Virus record (IMG/VR): IMGVR_UViG_3300042448_001136
Location: 1-59,222 of that record
DNA: 59,222 bases
From: a virus
Strand: one strand, 5' to 3'
Both the position numbers and the translations under genes were made by a program. Shown one piece after another: positions 7,751 to 16,027 of this stretch. Under the pieces are notes generated by a model that was not told the DNA's origin, searched no databases, and saw nothing but the letters and a program-made list of their open reading frames with translations. Position 1 is the stretch's first letter; each line of letters opens with the position of its first letter.

Positions 7751-9325
7751 ATGGCATTACAAGGATCAGGTCAAATTTCACTGTCGGATATAAGGAATGA
7801 ACTTGTTGATACAGGAGAAATTTCCCTGGGTTCAGTTAAATCCCGCTCTTTAGCTGGAGTTCAGACGGGCACTATTTCGCTGGAAAGTTTTTATGGTGAT
7901 AGCTCATCTTGGATAAGAACTTATGTTGATTTAGATGGTGGCGATTATAACGGCACTAAACAGCAACTGTTAGGAAATTCTATACATTATAGAAATCATG
8001 AAATCATTGTCCCATTTTATGACTACCGGGGACAAAATTTTGGTAATGGTTCAATTTACACTAAAATTTATAGAATTGGTTTAAATGGTACAACAATTGG
8101 TTCCACCAAAACTTGGAGTGGTGCGATTCGTCTTAATAGTGCAACGAATGGAACAACAGATCAAAATGTAACTTATGCATGGCAGCCCGACAGTTCAGCA
8201 TATCCATATTATCATGGACAATTAGACCCCACCACATTTGCAGTGGTGTGGGGTAAATCTATTTCTCCACCTGCAACTGAGCCCCAAGACAACATTTGGC
8301 TTCCTACCCTCAACAGCACAAACACGGTATCTGGTGGTGTTTATTTGGCCACTGTTGGAGGTACAAATGCTGGAGCGGCAGGAATCATCAAATATAATTC
8401 TAGTGGCGTCAGACAGTGGTTTAAAGGTTTTACCCGAGACGGTACAATAAACGGTTGGCCCAACAGTTGGGAAAGTTGGAGTCCAACAGGTATAAAGACA
8501 GATTTATCAGATAACCCTTATCTAATGACTCGATCATCGAAATCTCAGGAAAACAACTATGGAAGAGGTGTAGAGTTACATAAATTTGGCGCAGATGGAT
8601 CATTTCTTTGGTCTAAATATTGGTTTGTTCAAAGCGTCAGTTCTGGTTACACAACAAGTAGTTTTGCTATTAATCCAAATGGTAATGTCTTAGTTTCGTT
8701 TAATTTATTACAGGGTGGCTACACCTCAACCACTAATTATTTTAGATTACTTAATAGTTCAGGCGCAGAAATTTTGAGTCGCAGTCTAACAGCTAATTTT
8801 TATACCTCACCTACGGTTATTAGTGATCCAACAACTAACTTCTTTTATGTTTACTATGAATTAGACGAAAACCCGCGATATTTAACTATTTTAAAAATTG
8901 ATGAAAGTGGAACCATCCAATGGGCTAGAAAAATTAAAAATCTGGGCGCTGATGCTGGCGCTACCTTTTACGAACCGATTGTATCGCACGGTAATATTAT
9001 TATTAAAGGCTATGCATCCGTTACTATCGACGAATACACCTCAGCGCAATCCGTCTTTCTTGTTACTGTTCCAGATGATGGTAGTAGAACGATTGTTACA
9101 ACAAGTTTTGAAGATTATCAAAGTGCTTATGTATCAACTTTTGATTATAGTTCAACTACTGTAACACTTGGAACTTCTACAATTACTACATATACAGGCT
9201 TCATAATAGCCACTTTTAACCGTACAGATATTTCAGAAACAAGCAGTTCACTTTACACTGAAACCGCAGGCGTGGCTCCACACAGTACCGCGCCGGATTT
9301 TACTACAAGCATACTAAATTTATGA
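7751..9325 (+). CDS. Tail fibre / virion-associated adhesin
   Basis: 524 aa. The N-terminus (GQISLSDIRNELVDTGEISL, then RSLAGV, ISLESFYG) is the repeat seen at the start of many myophage and cyanophage structural proteins that attach to the baseplate or fibre network. The rest is Ser/Thr/Gly/Tyr-rich beta structure, perhaps a propeller or fibre. A late promoter and strong AGGAG precede it. Its stop overlaps the next ATG (ATGA), coupling it to a probable chaperone or partner. Confidence 0.75.
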   Translation: MALQGSGQISLSDIRNELVDTGEISLGSVKSRSLAGVQTGTISLESFYGDSSSWIRTYVDLDGGDYNGTKQQLLGNSIHYRNHEIIVPFYDYRGQNFGNGSIYTKIYRIGLNGTTIGSTKTWSGAIRLNSATNGTTDQNVTYAWQPDSSAYPYYHGQLDPTTFAVVWGKSISPPATEPQDNIWLPTLNSTNTVSGGVYLATVGGTNAGAAGIIKYNSSGVRQWFKGFTRDGTINGWPNSWESWSPTGIKTDLSDNPYLMTRSSKSQENNYGRGVELHKFGADGSFLWSKYWFVQSVSSGYTTSSFAINPNGNVLVSFNLLQGGYTSTTNYFRLLNSSGAEILSRSLTANFYTSPTVISDPTTNFFYVYYELDENPRYLTILKIDESGTIQWARKIKNLGADAGATFYEPIVSHGNIIIKGYASVTIDEYTSAQSVFLVTVPDDGSRTIVTTSFEDYQSAYVSTFDYSSTTVTLGTSTITTYTGFIIATFNRTDISETSSSLYTETAGVAPHSTAPDFTTSILNL

Positions 9326-9750
9326 TTAATAAAATTTACATTAACACAGAAACCATGGAATTTCCAATATATGTTGGAGATATAAAATTACTTTATCCAA
9401 ACATTGATGTGAGCACAGAATTTGTGTTACCGCCAGAGTTTCAGTTAGTTTACGTGCCTGAGCCAAGTGAGTTGAGCACTAATCAATATTTTGTTGAAAC
9501 ACAACCTAAATTAATTGATGGTAAGTGGACATACATACAGGAAATTCGTGAGTATACAGAATCTGAGTTGGAGAATAAACGAAAAGCATCTGAGAGATAC
9601 AAACCTCAATCAGGAATAAGTGTTCCGAATATAACACCTGAGAGAATCGCAGAGTATCATAAACAACACAGTAGACCCGTTTTGCCAGCAGGTAAACGAA
9701 AAATATTTCCAACAGAAGCCACCGGAAAAATTGAAGTGACTGTGATATAA
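9322..9750 (+). CDS. Tail-fibre associated protein, possible assembly factor
   Basis: 142 aa, coupled by a four-base overlap to the fibre gene. Segment WTYIQEIREYTESELENKRK resembles the coiled tails of fibre-assembly or XkdW-like proteins. It is probably a fibre partner or chaperone, by position and weak similarity. Confidence 0.55.
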   Translation: MINKIYINTETMEFPIYVGDIKLLYPNIDVSTEFVLPPEFQLVYVPEPSELSTNQYFVETQPKLIDGKWTYIQEIREYTESELENKRKASERYKPQSGISVPNITPERIAEYHKQHSRPVLPAGKRKIFPTEATGKIEVTVI

Positions 9751-9770
9751 CAAATAATTAAAGGAATTTT

Positions 9771-10130
9771 ATGACCCAACCACAAGTAAATATTGGAACA
9801 GTGCAGAATGTTTTCGTTCGTCAGATGCACTTTGCATCATCCGGTGACCAAGAGATCGGACACAAACATCCATATAATCACTTAACACTACTGGCAAAAG
9901 GTAGCTTAACTGTCGGAGTGAACGGAGAGGAAACATCCTTTGTTGCTCCACATATGATTTATATCAAAGCAAACACAGTACACATGCTTACAGCACAGTC
10001 CGATAACACCGTAGCCTACTGTATACATGCATTGCGTGAGGAATCCGGTGACATTATTGATCCAAATATGGTACCCGCTGGTGTTGAAGTATTTGATGTT
10101 TTATCTAGACTAACTACTCAAGATGCGTAA
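9771..10130 (+). CDS. Cupin-fold protein
   Basis: 119 aa single-domain cupin. Motif 1 is GHKHPYNHLTLLAKGSLTVG (His-x-His with later Glu/Lys positions); motif 2 is ANTVHMLTA with the third His. Probably a metal-bound beta barrel. Substrate unknown; phages place such genes near tail genes, perhaps for hydroxylation or sugar chemistry. Overlaps the next gene by eight bases. Confidence 0.7.
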   Translation: MTQPQVNIGTVQNVFVRQMHFASSGDQEIGHKHPYNHLTLLAKGSLTVGVNGEETSFVAPHMIYIKANTVHMLTAQSDNTVAYCIHALREESGDIIDPNMVPAGVEVFDVLSRLTTQDA

Positions 10131-10659
10131 TATCACTCATGAGGATGTTCCTAAATTTGAAAATCTGGTGGAATTCACTTACTGGTATCTGAATTCGGGT
10201 ATGCCTATACTCATGCCGCCTAGACCAGAAGTATTTTTATCTGATGATGCCACAGCAACGTGTCTTTTTAGAAGTGGTCGCTATCAGTTTGAAATGTATT
10301 TCATTCACCCAAATCCTCTCATTCCTCTACATGAACATCCTGGAGTGGAGAATATTGAAGTTCCACAATCTGCATGGAATAAACTCACGAAAGAAGATTT
10401 GGAAAAAAGAATACAGAAGCCTGGTCAACAACATGGCAAAGGAATAGTTGAGAGAGCATGGTGTGCAGGATTCGCATTATTCTCCGCTCAAAAATGGGAT
10501 GAAGGAATTGAAATGTCAACTATAGGCGCAAGATGGAAAGGTTACACTGCTGGACCCAAACATGATGCGCTAATTTCCAGATTCAATCCCGGTTGTATAT
10601 TATCAGATGGATATGCAGATGTCACTCGATTATGGCAAAAACCGGCTTCTATTTTGTGA
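10123..10659 (+). CDS. Cupin-like phage protein
   Basis: 178 aa; HPNPLIPLHEHPGVENIEV carries a His-rich cupin-like turn. The gene is coupled to the upstream cupin. Followed by a terminator at 10741. The fold call is tentative. Confidence 0.5.
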   Translation: MRNITHEDVPKFENLVEFTYWYLNSGMPILMPPRPEVFLSDDATATCLFRSGRYQFEMYFIHPNPLIPLHEHPGVENIEVPQSAWNKLTKEDLEKRIQKPGQQHGKGIVERAWCAGFALFSAQKWDEGIEMSTIGARWKGYTAGPKHDALISRFNPGCILSDGYADVTRLWQKPASIL

Positions 10660-10740
10660 CGCACCAGTTACTTTGGTATTCGTTCAAATGAATGCCCATT
10701 CAGTGTGTTAAACATATCTGATGCTACGGTAAACAATCAA

Positions 10741-10767
10741 TCCCGAGCTTGACTCGGGATTTTCTTT
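10741..10767 (+). terminator. Intrinsic terminator overlapping a promoter
   Basis: TCCCGAG (10741-10747) pairs with CTCGGGA (10753-10759) around a five-base loop, then TTTTCTTT. The loop plus two stem bases form the -35 TTGACT of the next promoter. Confidence 0.8.
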
Positions 10768-10777
10768 GGAGTATAAT
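10749..10777 (+). promoter_or_regulatory. Sigma70-type promoter within terminator
   Basis: TTGACT (10749-10754), 17 bp, TATAAT (10772-10777). The predicted start is the ATG at 10784 itself, so the transcript would be leaderless. Confidence 0.7.
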
Positions 10778-10783
10778 AGGCTC

Positions 10784-11044
10784 ATGAAATACACACCTCG
10801 TTTTGAGTTACTCAACAAAATATTGTACTGGAACTATAGGATCAAGTGGTACGCTGCGCCTAATCCATATGATGGTGGTAAATATTGGGAGCATGAAGAA
10901 AACTGGTATGTTCTGTTTGGTATTGATGCTAGATTGTTTGACTATGAGCAATTTTATTATGATGGTCACGAACTGACAACAATTACCGTTCTCGGTATTG
11001 TATTTGGTAAAGGTTATTCATATCAAGATGAAAGAATATTGTGA
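10784..11044 (+). CDS. Aromatic-rich small protein, unknown
   Basis: 86 aa, very rich in Tyr and Trp (KILYWNYRIKWYAAPNPYDG). An in-frame TTG at 10766 lies inside the promoter, so ATG 10784 is preferred; it has no SD. Overlaps the next GTG by four bases. Unknown function. Confidence 0.6.
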   Translation: MKYTPRFELLNKILYWNYRIKWYAAPNPYDGGKYWEHEENWYVLFGIDARLFDYEQFYYDGHELTTITVLGIVFGKGYSYQDERIL

Positions 11045-11235
11045 AAATTGATGATGAGGTTGAGAGAATGAATCGGTTACTGATGCCATTACTCGGTAAT
11101 CAACGGCTGGTCAATCTGTGGTGGAACACACCAAATCATTCGTTTGATATGAAGACACCCGCGGATGTGTGGGACTATGATCACAAACAAGTGTTTGAAT
11201 ATATTCGCAGACAATATAGTGGTGACTACCTATGA
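11041..11235 (+). CDS. MbcA/ParS/Xre antitoxin-like C-terminal domain protein
   Basis: 64 aa, GTG start. The pattern LVNLWWNTPNHSFDMKTPAD, then V..YI, matches the toxin-binding domain of the MbcA/ParS/Xre antitoxin family (W..xPN....G..P.......V...I). There is no DNA-binding domain and no adjacent RES toxin, so it may act as a decoy antitoxin against host systems; that role is inferred. Confidence 0.55.
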   Translation: MKIDDEVERMNRLLMPLLGNQRLVNLWWNTPNHSFDMKTPADVWDYDHKQVFEYIRRQYSGDYL

Positions 11236-11600
11236 AGACATTGTTATGGGTTGATCCACAATTCAATGACTGGAAGTATTTCAATGCATACATGAATACG
11301 ATCCCGCCTTGGATTGAAATCACTGAGGTGATAACCAATCACGAATTCGGTCACCGTTGGTGCGCAACACACAATGGTAAATTAACCAATGATGAACCAC
11401 ACCAATGTATAGCATTCAAATGCGATGAGCAGCATGTTGGTCCTGTTGATGCCGTGATACGTGGTGGACTGTGGGCATACGTGATCCGGACTGACATACC
11501 ATGGTGCAAACAATTCAGAACATTCGTGCATCTAAGTAAGACAATCAAAGAACCAATTTTGAACAACGTGGAAATATACAATGAAAACAAGAACCTGTGA
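11232..11600 (+). CDS. Phage protein, unknown
   Basis: 122 aa, rich in Trp, His and Cys. HEFGHRWCATHNG and HQCIAFKC could bind metal. Coupled to the antitoxin-like gene by four bases. Not a recognisable RES or other toxin. Confidence 0.6.
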   Translation: MKTLLWVDPQFNDWKYFNAYMNTIPPWIEITEVITNHEFGHRWCATHNGKLTNDEPHQCIAFKCDEQHVGPVDAVIRGGLWAYVIRTDIPWCKQFRTFVHLSKTIKEPILNNVEIYNENKNL

Positions 11601-11883
11601 TGTTTGTGGCGAGGGCCAAGCGGAGATAAAACTCAGCGACAACCTATTTTATTATCAGTGTGATACATGCCACTCGGAATATGTGGATGGTCCACTATCA
11701 CAATGCAATATCCTGACGCGGTACGAATATGAAGAGTTTGACGACTGGTTCAATGAACTGCAAGGATTCAGTATGCGATCAGAGTGGCTCCTATCATGGT
11801 TTGATGCTGAGGACACAAAGACCAAGCAGATTGTGATTGACTATTTGAAAGCCGCATTTGAATGCGGAAGGGCCCGTAAATAA
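11581..11883 (+). CDS. Zinc-ribbon protein
   Basis: 100 aa with CDVCGEG and CDTCHSE in the first 35 residues, a four-Cys zinc ribbon like the MqsA N-terminus; the rest is helical and lacks an obvious HTH. Overlaps both neighbours. Function unknown. Confidence 0.6.
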   Translation: MKTRTCDVCGEGQAEIKLSDNLFYYQCDTCHSEYVDGPLSQCNILTRYEYEEFDDWFNELQGFSMRSEWLLSWFDAEDTKTKQIVIDYLKAAFECGRARK

Positions 11884-12470
11884 TGTTTATGTTTGATGTG
11901 GAGACGCTAGGTAAGCGATCCAATTCTGTTATTCTATCAATGGCCTGTACCTGGTTTGATCCTGAGTCTAAGCCAAGACCCGAGACACTGAGAGGCAATA
12001 CCTTCTTTGCTAAATTCAGTGTATCGGACCAAATCCAACGCCTGAAACGTGAGAGTGACAAGAGCACCATTGAATGGTGGTCAAAGCAATGCGAGAACGT
12101 GAGAATCAAGTCCTTCAAGCCATCCGCAATTGATGTGCCATTTGAACAGGGCTATGAAAGAATGTGTAAGTGGGCTAGGTCATACGATGAACCGGACAGT
12201 TGGGTATGGGCCCGAGGTAATCTGGATCAGTTAGTGCTGGATGATATCGTTGAGCAATGCGAGTTGGAGCATGTGTTCCCACACTACAGATGGCGGGATG
12301 TCCGAACAGCGGTAGATTTTCTGTATGGTACCAAGAATGGGTATGTAAAAGTGGACTATCCAAAATGGGACTCATTCCTTGAAATTACAAAGCACAATCC
12401 AGTGGACGATTGTATCCTTGATGTGATGCAAATTTTATATGGAGCCAAAGGTGATGGACCTCAAGAGTAA
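11883..12470 (+). CDS. dexA: 3'-5' exonuclease, DexA-like (DnaQ fold)
   Basis: 195 aa DEDD exonuclease resembling T4 DexA. ExoI is MFDVETLGKRSNSVI; the middle motif is ARGNLDQLVLDD; ExoIII is HNPVDDCILDVMQIL with the HxxxD pair. Likely degrades host DNA 3' ends or proofreads recombination intermediates. ATG 11883 overlaps the upstream stop. Confidence 0.85.
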   Translation: MFMFDVETLGKRSNSVILSMACTWFDPESKPRPETLRGNTFFAKFSVSDQIQRLKRESDKSTIEWWSKQCENVRIKSFKPSAIDVPFEQGYERMCKWARSYDEPDSWVWARGNLDQLVLDDIVEQCELEHVFPHYRWRDVRTAVDFLYGTKNGYVKVDYPKWDSFLEITKHNPVDDCILDVMQILYGAKGDGPQE

Positions 12471-12786
12471 ACCATTCTATTGGATCATAGCAGGCACTTG
12501 GAATGAATATGAGGACTATGTTCGTGATATCAGAAGCAATCATCCTGAAAGACTGGAGCAATATACCTATCGGTATGCCAGTGATCCGAATATGCTCAGA
12601 GGTCACCAAGAAATCCATGGCTCATTCATCGGCACCTGGTATCTCAAACCTGAAGCAACACAAATCTATGAAATCATATGGTTGAGCCATAAATTTGATT
12701 CAAAGTTGCCAGCCAAAGCAATGCACAAAGCACGAATGGTCCTAGAGCACCACGGTAAGCCAAGCGGTGCAAGAGGAGCGGACTGA
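12454..12786 (+). CDS. Conserved phage protein, unknown
   Basis: 110 aa. ATG 12454 follows GGAG at proper spacing; an ATG at 12439 is also in frame. Contains GTWYLKPEATQIYEIIWLSH. Overlaps the exonuclease end by 17 bases. Unknown function. Confidence 0.6.
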   Translation: MDLKSKPFYWIIAGTWNEYEDYVRDIRSNHPERLEQYTYRYASDPNMLRGHQEIHGSFIGTWYLKPEATQIYEIIWLSHKFDSKLPAKAMHKARMVLEHHGKPSGARGAD

Positions 12787-12788
12787 AA

Positions 12789-13592
12789 TTGGCTAAGATA
12801 CTCATCACCGGAAACTCCGGCTACATTGGCAGTTACCTGTCGGAGTATTTGCTGAAGCACACAGAGCACCAATTGCATGGGCTTGACATAGCACCAGCAC
12901 AGGTGAAACTAGCGACACAATACATCCATGACATTAGAGAACCAATGCCCATGTACCTTCCACGCTATGATGTGGTGATACATTTAGCAGCACAAGTCAA
13001 AGTCGGTGAAAGCACCACGCAACCATGGTCCTACTATGAAACTAATTTGATCGGCACAAAGAATGCATTAGCAATCCCTGGTCATTTTATCTTTGCAAGC
13101 ACCGGAGCCGCAGCCAATCCAACAAGCCCATATGCAGTGAGTAAACTAGCATCGGAAGCACTGGTAGCACAAAGAGCCAAATATACCACCTTCCGGTTCT
13201 ACAACGTGCTAGGCGGTAAGCCAACGAATGCAGACGGCTTGATGTATAATCTCATGGAAGCTAATCGCAAGCACCAACCATTCACAATTCATGGTAGTGA
13301 CTATAACACACGCGACGGAACAGCAATCCGTGACTATATCCACATCCACCAATTATGTGAAGCAATCAGTAAAGCAATCACAGCGCCAGCCAATAGGATA
13401 GAACACCTAAGCAGCGGTAATGGATATACAGTAAAAGAGGTAGTGGAAGCATATCAACGAGTAAACAATTGTAAGTTTGAGGTAATATACAGTAACAGAC
13501 GCAACGGCGATGCAGAACAAATCCTACCACCAGAACAGAGCAAATATTTACCCAACCCATGGAGCATAGAACAATGCCTAAAATCATCCTAA
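12789..13592 (+). CDS. NAD-dependent sugar epimerase/dehydratase (GalE-like extended SDR)
   Basis: 267 aa. Rossmann motif GNSGYIGSYL at the N-terminus, VVIHLAAQVKVGES (NAD ribose region), Ser-Thr in FIFASTGAA and the catalytic pair YAVSK; RDYIHIHQLCEAI is the GalE-type C-terminal motif. Shorter than GalE (about 340). TTG start at 12789, three bases after the previous stop. Likely modifies a UDP-sugar for host glycan or phage DNA/capsid decoration. This stretch is poorer in T and richer in A/C than its neighbours, hinting at recent transfer. Confidence 0.85.
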   Translation: MAKILITGNSGYIGSYLSEYLLKHTEHQLHGLDIAPAQVKLATQYIHDIREPMPMYLPRYDVVIHLAAQVKVGESTTQPWSYYETNLIGTKNALAIPGHFIFASTGAAANPTSPYAVSKLASEALVAQRAKYTTFRFYNVLGGKPTNADGLMYNLMEANRKHQPFTIHGSDYNTRDGTAIRDYIHIHQLCEAISKAITAPANRIEHLSSGNGYTVKEVVEAYQRVNNCKFEVIYSNRRNGDAEQILPPEQSKYLPNPWSIEQCLKSS

Positions 13593-13774
13593 GCAGACAA
13601 GAACTAATAGACATTCAAAAATTCATAGACGCATTCCCAGATACACCAAGAGTAACAATAGAATGCGATAGCACATCCGGTATAGGATCAATCCTCACCG
13701 CAAGTGTAGACGCACCAATAAACAACTATGCCACAACAGTAACAGTATCCATTACAGACGAATCAGACTGGTAA
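13574..13774 (+). CDS. Small protein, unknown
   Basis: 66 aa, beta-rich (ATTVTVSITDESDW). ATG 13574 lies within the epimerase 3' end (19-base overlap); ATG 13559 is an alternative. Shares the A/C-rich codon use of the epimerase. Confidence 0.55.
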   Translation: MPKIILSRQELIDIQKFIDAFPDTPRVTIECDSTSGIGSILTASVDAPINNYATTVTVSITDESDW

Positions 13775-13792
13775 ACAAAAAGGAAAAACCAA

Positions 13793-13981
13793 ATGACAAA
13801 TGAAGCAATCAACAAAAAAGTCCAAGAGCTTATTCAATACTATATCAATGGTAAACAAGCAGAGTTTGAATCAGCCACATATAGCAGTATATCATTCAAG
13901 ACAAATAGGTACCAAGAGATGGTGAATGAGTATAACCAACTGATGGAAATGGCACAGAAGATAGCTCAATCACTGAAATAA
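13793..13981 (+). CDS. Small helical protein, unknown
   Basis: 62 aa, Gln/Asn-rich helices (MTNEAINKKVQELIQYY). AAGGA lies ten bases upstream of the ATG. Ends the local gene string before a late-promoter-like site. Confidence 0.6.
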   Translation: MTNEAINKKVQELIQYYINGKQAEFESATYSSISFKTNRYQEMVNEYNQLMEMAQKIAQSLK

Positions 13982-14053
13982 TAGCAATATCCTTTCAATA
14001 TTGGTGTAATTCAAGCAATATTATTTCATTGCAACTCCACTACTGACGTTTCC

Positions 14054-14061
14054 TATAAATA
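14054..14061 (+). promoter_or_regulatory. TATAAATA late-promoter-like site
   Basis: Exact TATAAATA; the ATG at 14069 would coincide with the predicted transcript start. Confidence 0.5.
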
Positions 14062-14068
14062 TTGCATT

Positions 14069-14386
14069 ATGAAAACATGTCCGGTATGTGGAGTAAACCA
14101 CACCAAAAGAGGACGTTTTTGCGGTCAATCCTGTGGCAATAAACGCCCACAGTCCGATGACTTGAAGGCGCAGAAGTCCGCGAAACTATTGGCCTATCAC
14201 GCGAGTCCTGAAGGTGCCGCCACCAGGTCCATCGCATCGGATTTTGCCAGTCGCCTCAATAAGAATAGAGCACTTGAGCGGTCCGGTGAATACGTCCTAG
14301 AGGATCCGGATTGGATGCTGGACATTCCTTTGACCACAGATAACATGCATACATATCACGATGAGGACGATACCTCATGGTTATAA
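14069..14386 (+). CDS. Treble-clef zinc-finger protein
   Basis: 105 aa. CPVCGVNH...RFCGQSCGNKR is a Cys4 treble clef as found in homing-endonuclease DNA-binding parts; the rest is polar and helical. Two genes upstream of a GIY-YIG gene, possibly its cooperating DNA binder. Confidence 0.6.
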   Translation: MKTCPVCGVNHTKRGRFCGQSCGNKRPQSDDLKAQKSAKLLAYHASPEGAATRSIASDFASRLNKNRALERSGEYVLEDPDWMLDIPLTTDNMHTYHDEDDTSWL

Positions 14387-14398
14387 TAGAGGAAATGC

Positions 14399-14557
14399 AT
14401 GAATACAATAAAGCACGAATGCGAGAATTGCGATAACACCTTCAAGATAGTATATGATGAGGAGGTTTGCAACGCTGATCCGATCCATTGCCCTTTTTGC
14501 GCTGAATACATCATAGACAATCCTTCAGAGGAGTCCGATGACAGCATGGACGATTGA
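14399..14557 (+). CDS. Small zinc-ribbon protein
   Basis: 52 aa: CENCDNTF...CPFCAEYII form a four-Cys ribbon, with an acidic tail EESDDSMDD. AGAGGAA precedes the ATG. Overlaps the GIY-YIG start by 20 bases. Typical small T4-like phage zinc protein. Confidence 0.65.
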   Translation: MNTIKHECENCDNTFKIVYDEEVCNADPIHCPFCAEYIIDNPSEESDDSMDD

Positions 14558-14948
14558 TGGTGATAAGCCAGTCACCGATGAAATGCTAGATGGGCACTGG
14601 GGTTTCATCTACGTTATACGAAACAAGGTGACAGGGCGCCGGTATGTTGGTAAGAAGTTTTTCACCAAAGCTGGCTATAGAACAGTAAAGGGTAAGAGGA
14701 AGAAGCTCCGCCTTGCAAGTGATTGGCAAGACTACTATGGATCAAATAAAGTATTACTAGAGGATGTTGCTACACTTGGGGTAGAGAATTTTGAGAGGTA
14801 CATAATCCGCCTGTGTAAGAGTAAGAGCGAATGCACCTATTATGAGACTCATTACATATTTCAGTTTGAGGCGTTACTGAGTGACAGATGGTACAATGAG
14901 TGGTGTTCCTGTAAAGTGATGAAGCGGAACCTGATACTCAAAGTTTGA
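14538..14948 (+). CDS. GIY-YIG-like nuclease-fold phage protein
   Basis: 136 aa. GFIYVIRNKVTGRRYVGKKF is the GIY...YIG-like N-motif with the catalytic Arg/Tyr region, followed by WQDYYGSNKVL and YYETHYIFQFEAL (catalytic Glu). This stand-alone version is common in T4-like phages. Could act on branched DNA or be a homing nuclease relic. Confidence 0.75.
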   Translation: MTAWTIDGDKPVTDEMLDGHWGFIYVIRNKVTGRRYVGKKFFTKAGYRTVKGKRKKLRLASDWQDYYGSNKVLLEDVATLGVENFERYIIRLCKSKSECTYYETHYIFQFEALLSDRWYNEWCSCKVMKRNLILKV

Positions 14949-14961
14949 ACTATCCACTGAC

Positions 14962-14990
14962 TTGACAATTACCTGGAACCATGGTATAAT
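14962..14990 (+). promoter_or_regulatory. Sigma70-type early promoter
   Basis: TTGACA, 17 bp, TATAAT in a GGTATAAT context; drives the gene at 15014. Confidence 0.8.
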
Positions 14991-15013
14991 TGTATGGAAG
15001 AAGGAGATAGATT

Positions 15014-15202
15014 ATGAGTTACGGTAGATTTGTTTGGTACAGCGTTCGGTTGGCTGATGGTAGAATGGATGACCATCGTTGGGATGCTACTGTAAGCCCA
15101 GATGAAAATCGATTGACACTGGAACAATATCATGCCCAAGAAGGTATGACACTGGTCGCTGGTCCATTCAAAACACGAAAGGAAGCAATGGCCTTAAATT
15201 GA
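15014..15202 (+). CDS. Small early protein, unknown
   Basis: 62 aa. AAGGAG precedes the ATG and a strong promoter lies at 14962. Last rightward gene before the leftward block. Unknown. Confidence 0.65.
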   Translation: MSYGRFVWYSVRLADGRMDDHRWDATVSPDENRLTLEQYHAQEGMTLVAGPFKTRKEAMALN

Positions 15203-15204
15203 AT

Positions 15205-15437
15205 TTTGATAAATTCTCGGTTTGGGCGGTTGTAAGTTGTTGATTCTAAAGAGGAATCAGGACAAGGATTTCGGATATACGATCCATTGATGGTTATTGC
15301 ACTGGTTAGTATGGTAGCACCTATCCGTAGGTTACCTGGTGCTTTCTTAGGATGAAGCAAGTATAAGCATTTTGCTTCCATACAAGAAGCAGACTATATG
15401 GACGCCCACTCCCACCGTCCATCCCCCTCTGTTCGAC
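15205..15437 (-). ncRNA. Candidate structured RNA, end of leftward block
   Basis: A consensus promoter at 15444-15471 reads leftward into a stretch with no convincing gene. Read on the minus strand it holds successive perfect hairpins: ATGGACG/CGTCCAT, GCTTC/GAAGC, AGCACC/GGTGCT, TGATTC/GAATCA and GAATT/AATTC followed by T-rich sequence. An 83-codon open frame (15130-15381) crosses it but lacks an SD. Could be a small regulatory RNA antisense to the 3' end of the 15014 gene. Confidence 0.4.
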
Positions 15438-15443
15438 AATTCT

Positions 15444-15471
15444 ATTATACCAGGACTGGTGGAATTGTCAA
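15444..15471 (-). promoter_or_regulatory. Leftward early promoter
   Basis: TTGACA, 16 bp, TATAAT on the minus strand in the shared CCTGGTATAAT context. Confidence 0.8.
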
Positions 15472-15486
15472 GTCAGAAGAAAGTTC

Positions 15487-15732
15487 TCATTCTTCAATCT
15501 CCACTGATGCAATTTCATATTTCTCATGATAACGTTCGGCGTCTTGGACAACCTTTTCGTATACAGGAAATAGGTTATAAAGGGATGGTGTCATGGCTGA
15601 ATTGATGTACCGCTCTTTAGCCAGGGTGACCAGTTCAACCATCTTAGCTTCAGCTTTTTCAATTGAGGTGTAACCATACTCGGCATGATAACCAAGATCA
15701 ACTGTGCTACAGACCAGGTATACTGTTTTCAT
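15487..15732 (-). CDS. Small early protein, unknown
   Basis: 81 aa, acidic. MKTVYLVCSTVDLGYHAEYG suggests one beta-alpha unit. Start overlaps the upstream gene's stop (ATGA). Unknown. Confidence 0.65.
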   Translation of the reverse strand: MKTVYLVCSTVDLGYHAEYGYTSIEKAEAKMVELVTLAKERYINSAMTPSLYNLFPVYEKVVQDAERYHEKYEIASVEIEE

Positions 15733-16013
15733 TCTTCAACTGGATTATAATCCACTCCGAAATGTTCTTTGGTTGTGCGAAGGGCATGAAATAACCCTGC
15801 GTTAAATCCTATTTCATAATCGCCATAATCTTCACTAGAGGCGTTGATACCCTGTGTCTTGATTTGTTCAGTACATTCTTTCACAATCTTCTCGGCGAAC
15901 TTTTCAAACTGCTCAGTGCTGCCGAGAATCTGAAAGGGCTTGGGTGGATTGGCCATAAAGTATTCAACTTTCAATCCAGCCTGTTCTGCAAGTTCTTTAA
16001 TTCGTTCGTTCAT
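15729..16013 (-). CDS. MNERI-family early protein, copy 1
   Basis: 94 aa member of a repeated local family: N-terminus MNERIKELAEQAG, middle EKFAEKIVKEC, C-terminus TKEHFGV..VEE. ATG 16013 chosen because it begins the family's MNERI block; the open frame runs far upstream without support. Function unknown. The family is common in tailed phages as small early proteins. Confidence 0.7.
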   Translation of the reverse strand: MNERIKELAEQAGLKVEYFMANPPKPFQILGSTEQFEKFAEKIVKECTEQIKTQGINASSEDYGDYEIGFNAGLFHALRTTKEHFGVDYNPVEE

Positions 16014-16027
16014 TCTTGGACTCCGTG

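Noticed and set aside
15130-15381. 83-codon minus-strand frame after the 15444 promoter
   Set aside because: No SD, overlaps the convergent gene at 15014, and covers successive hairpins; treated as an RNA candidate instead.
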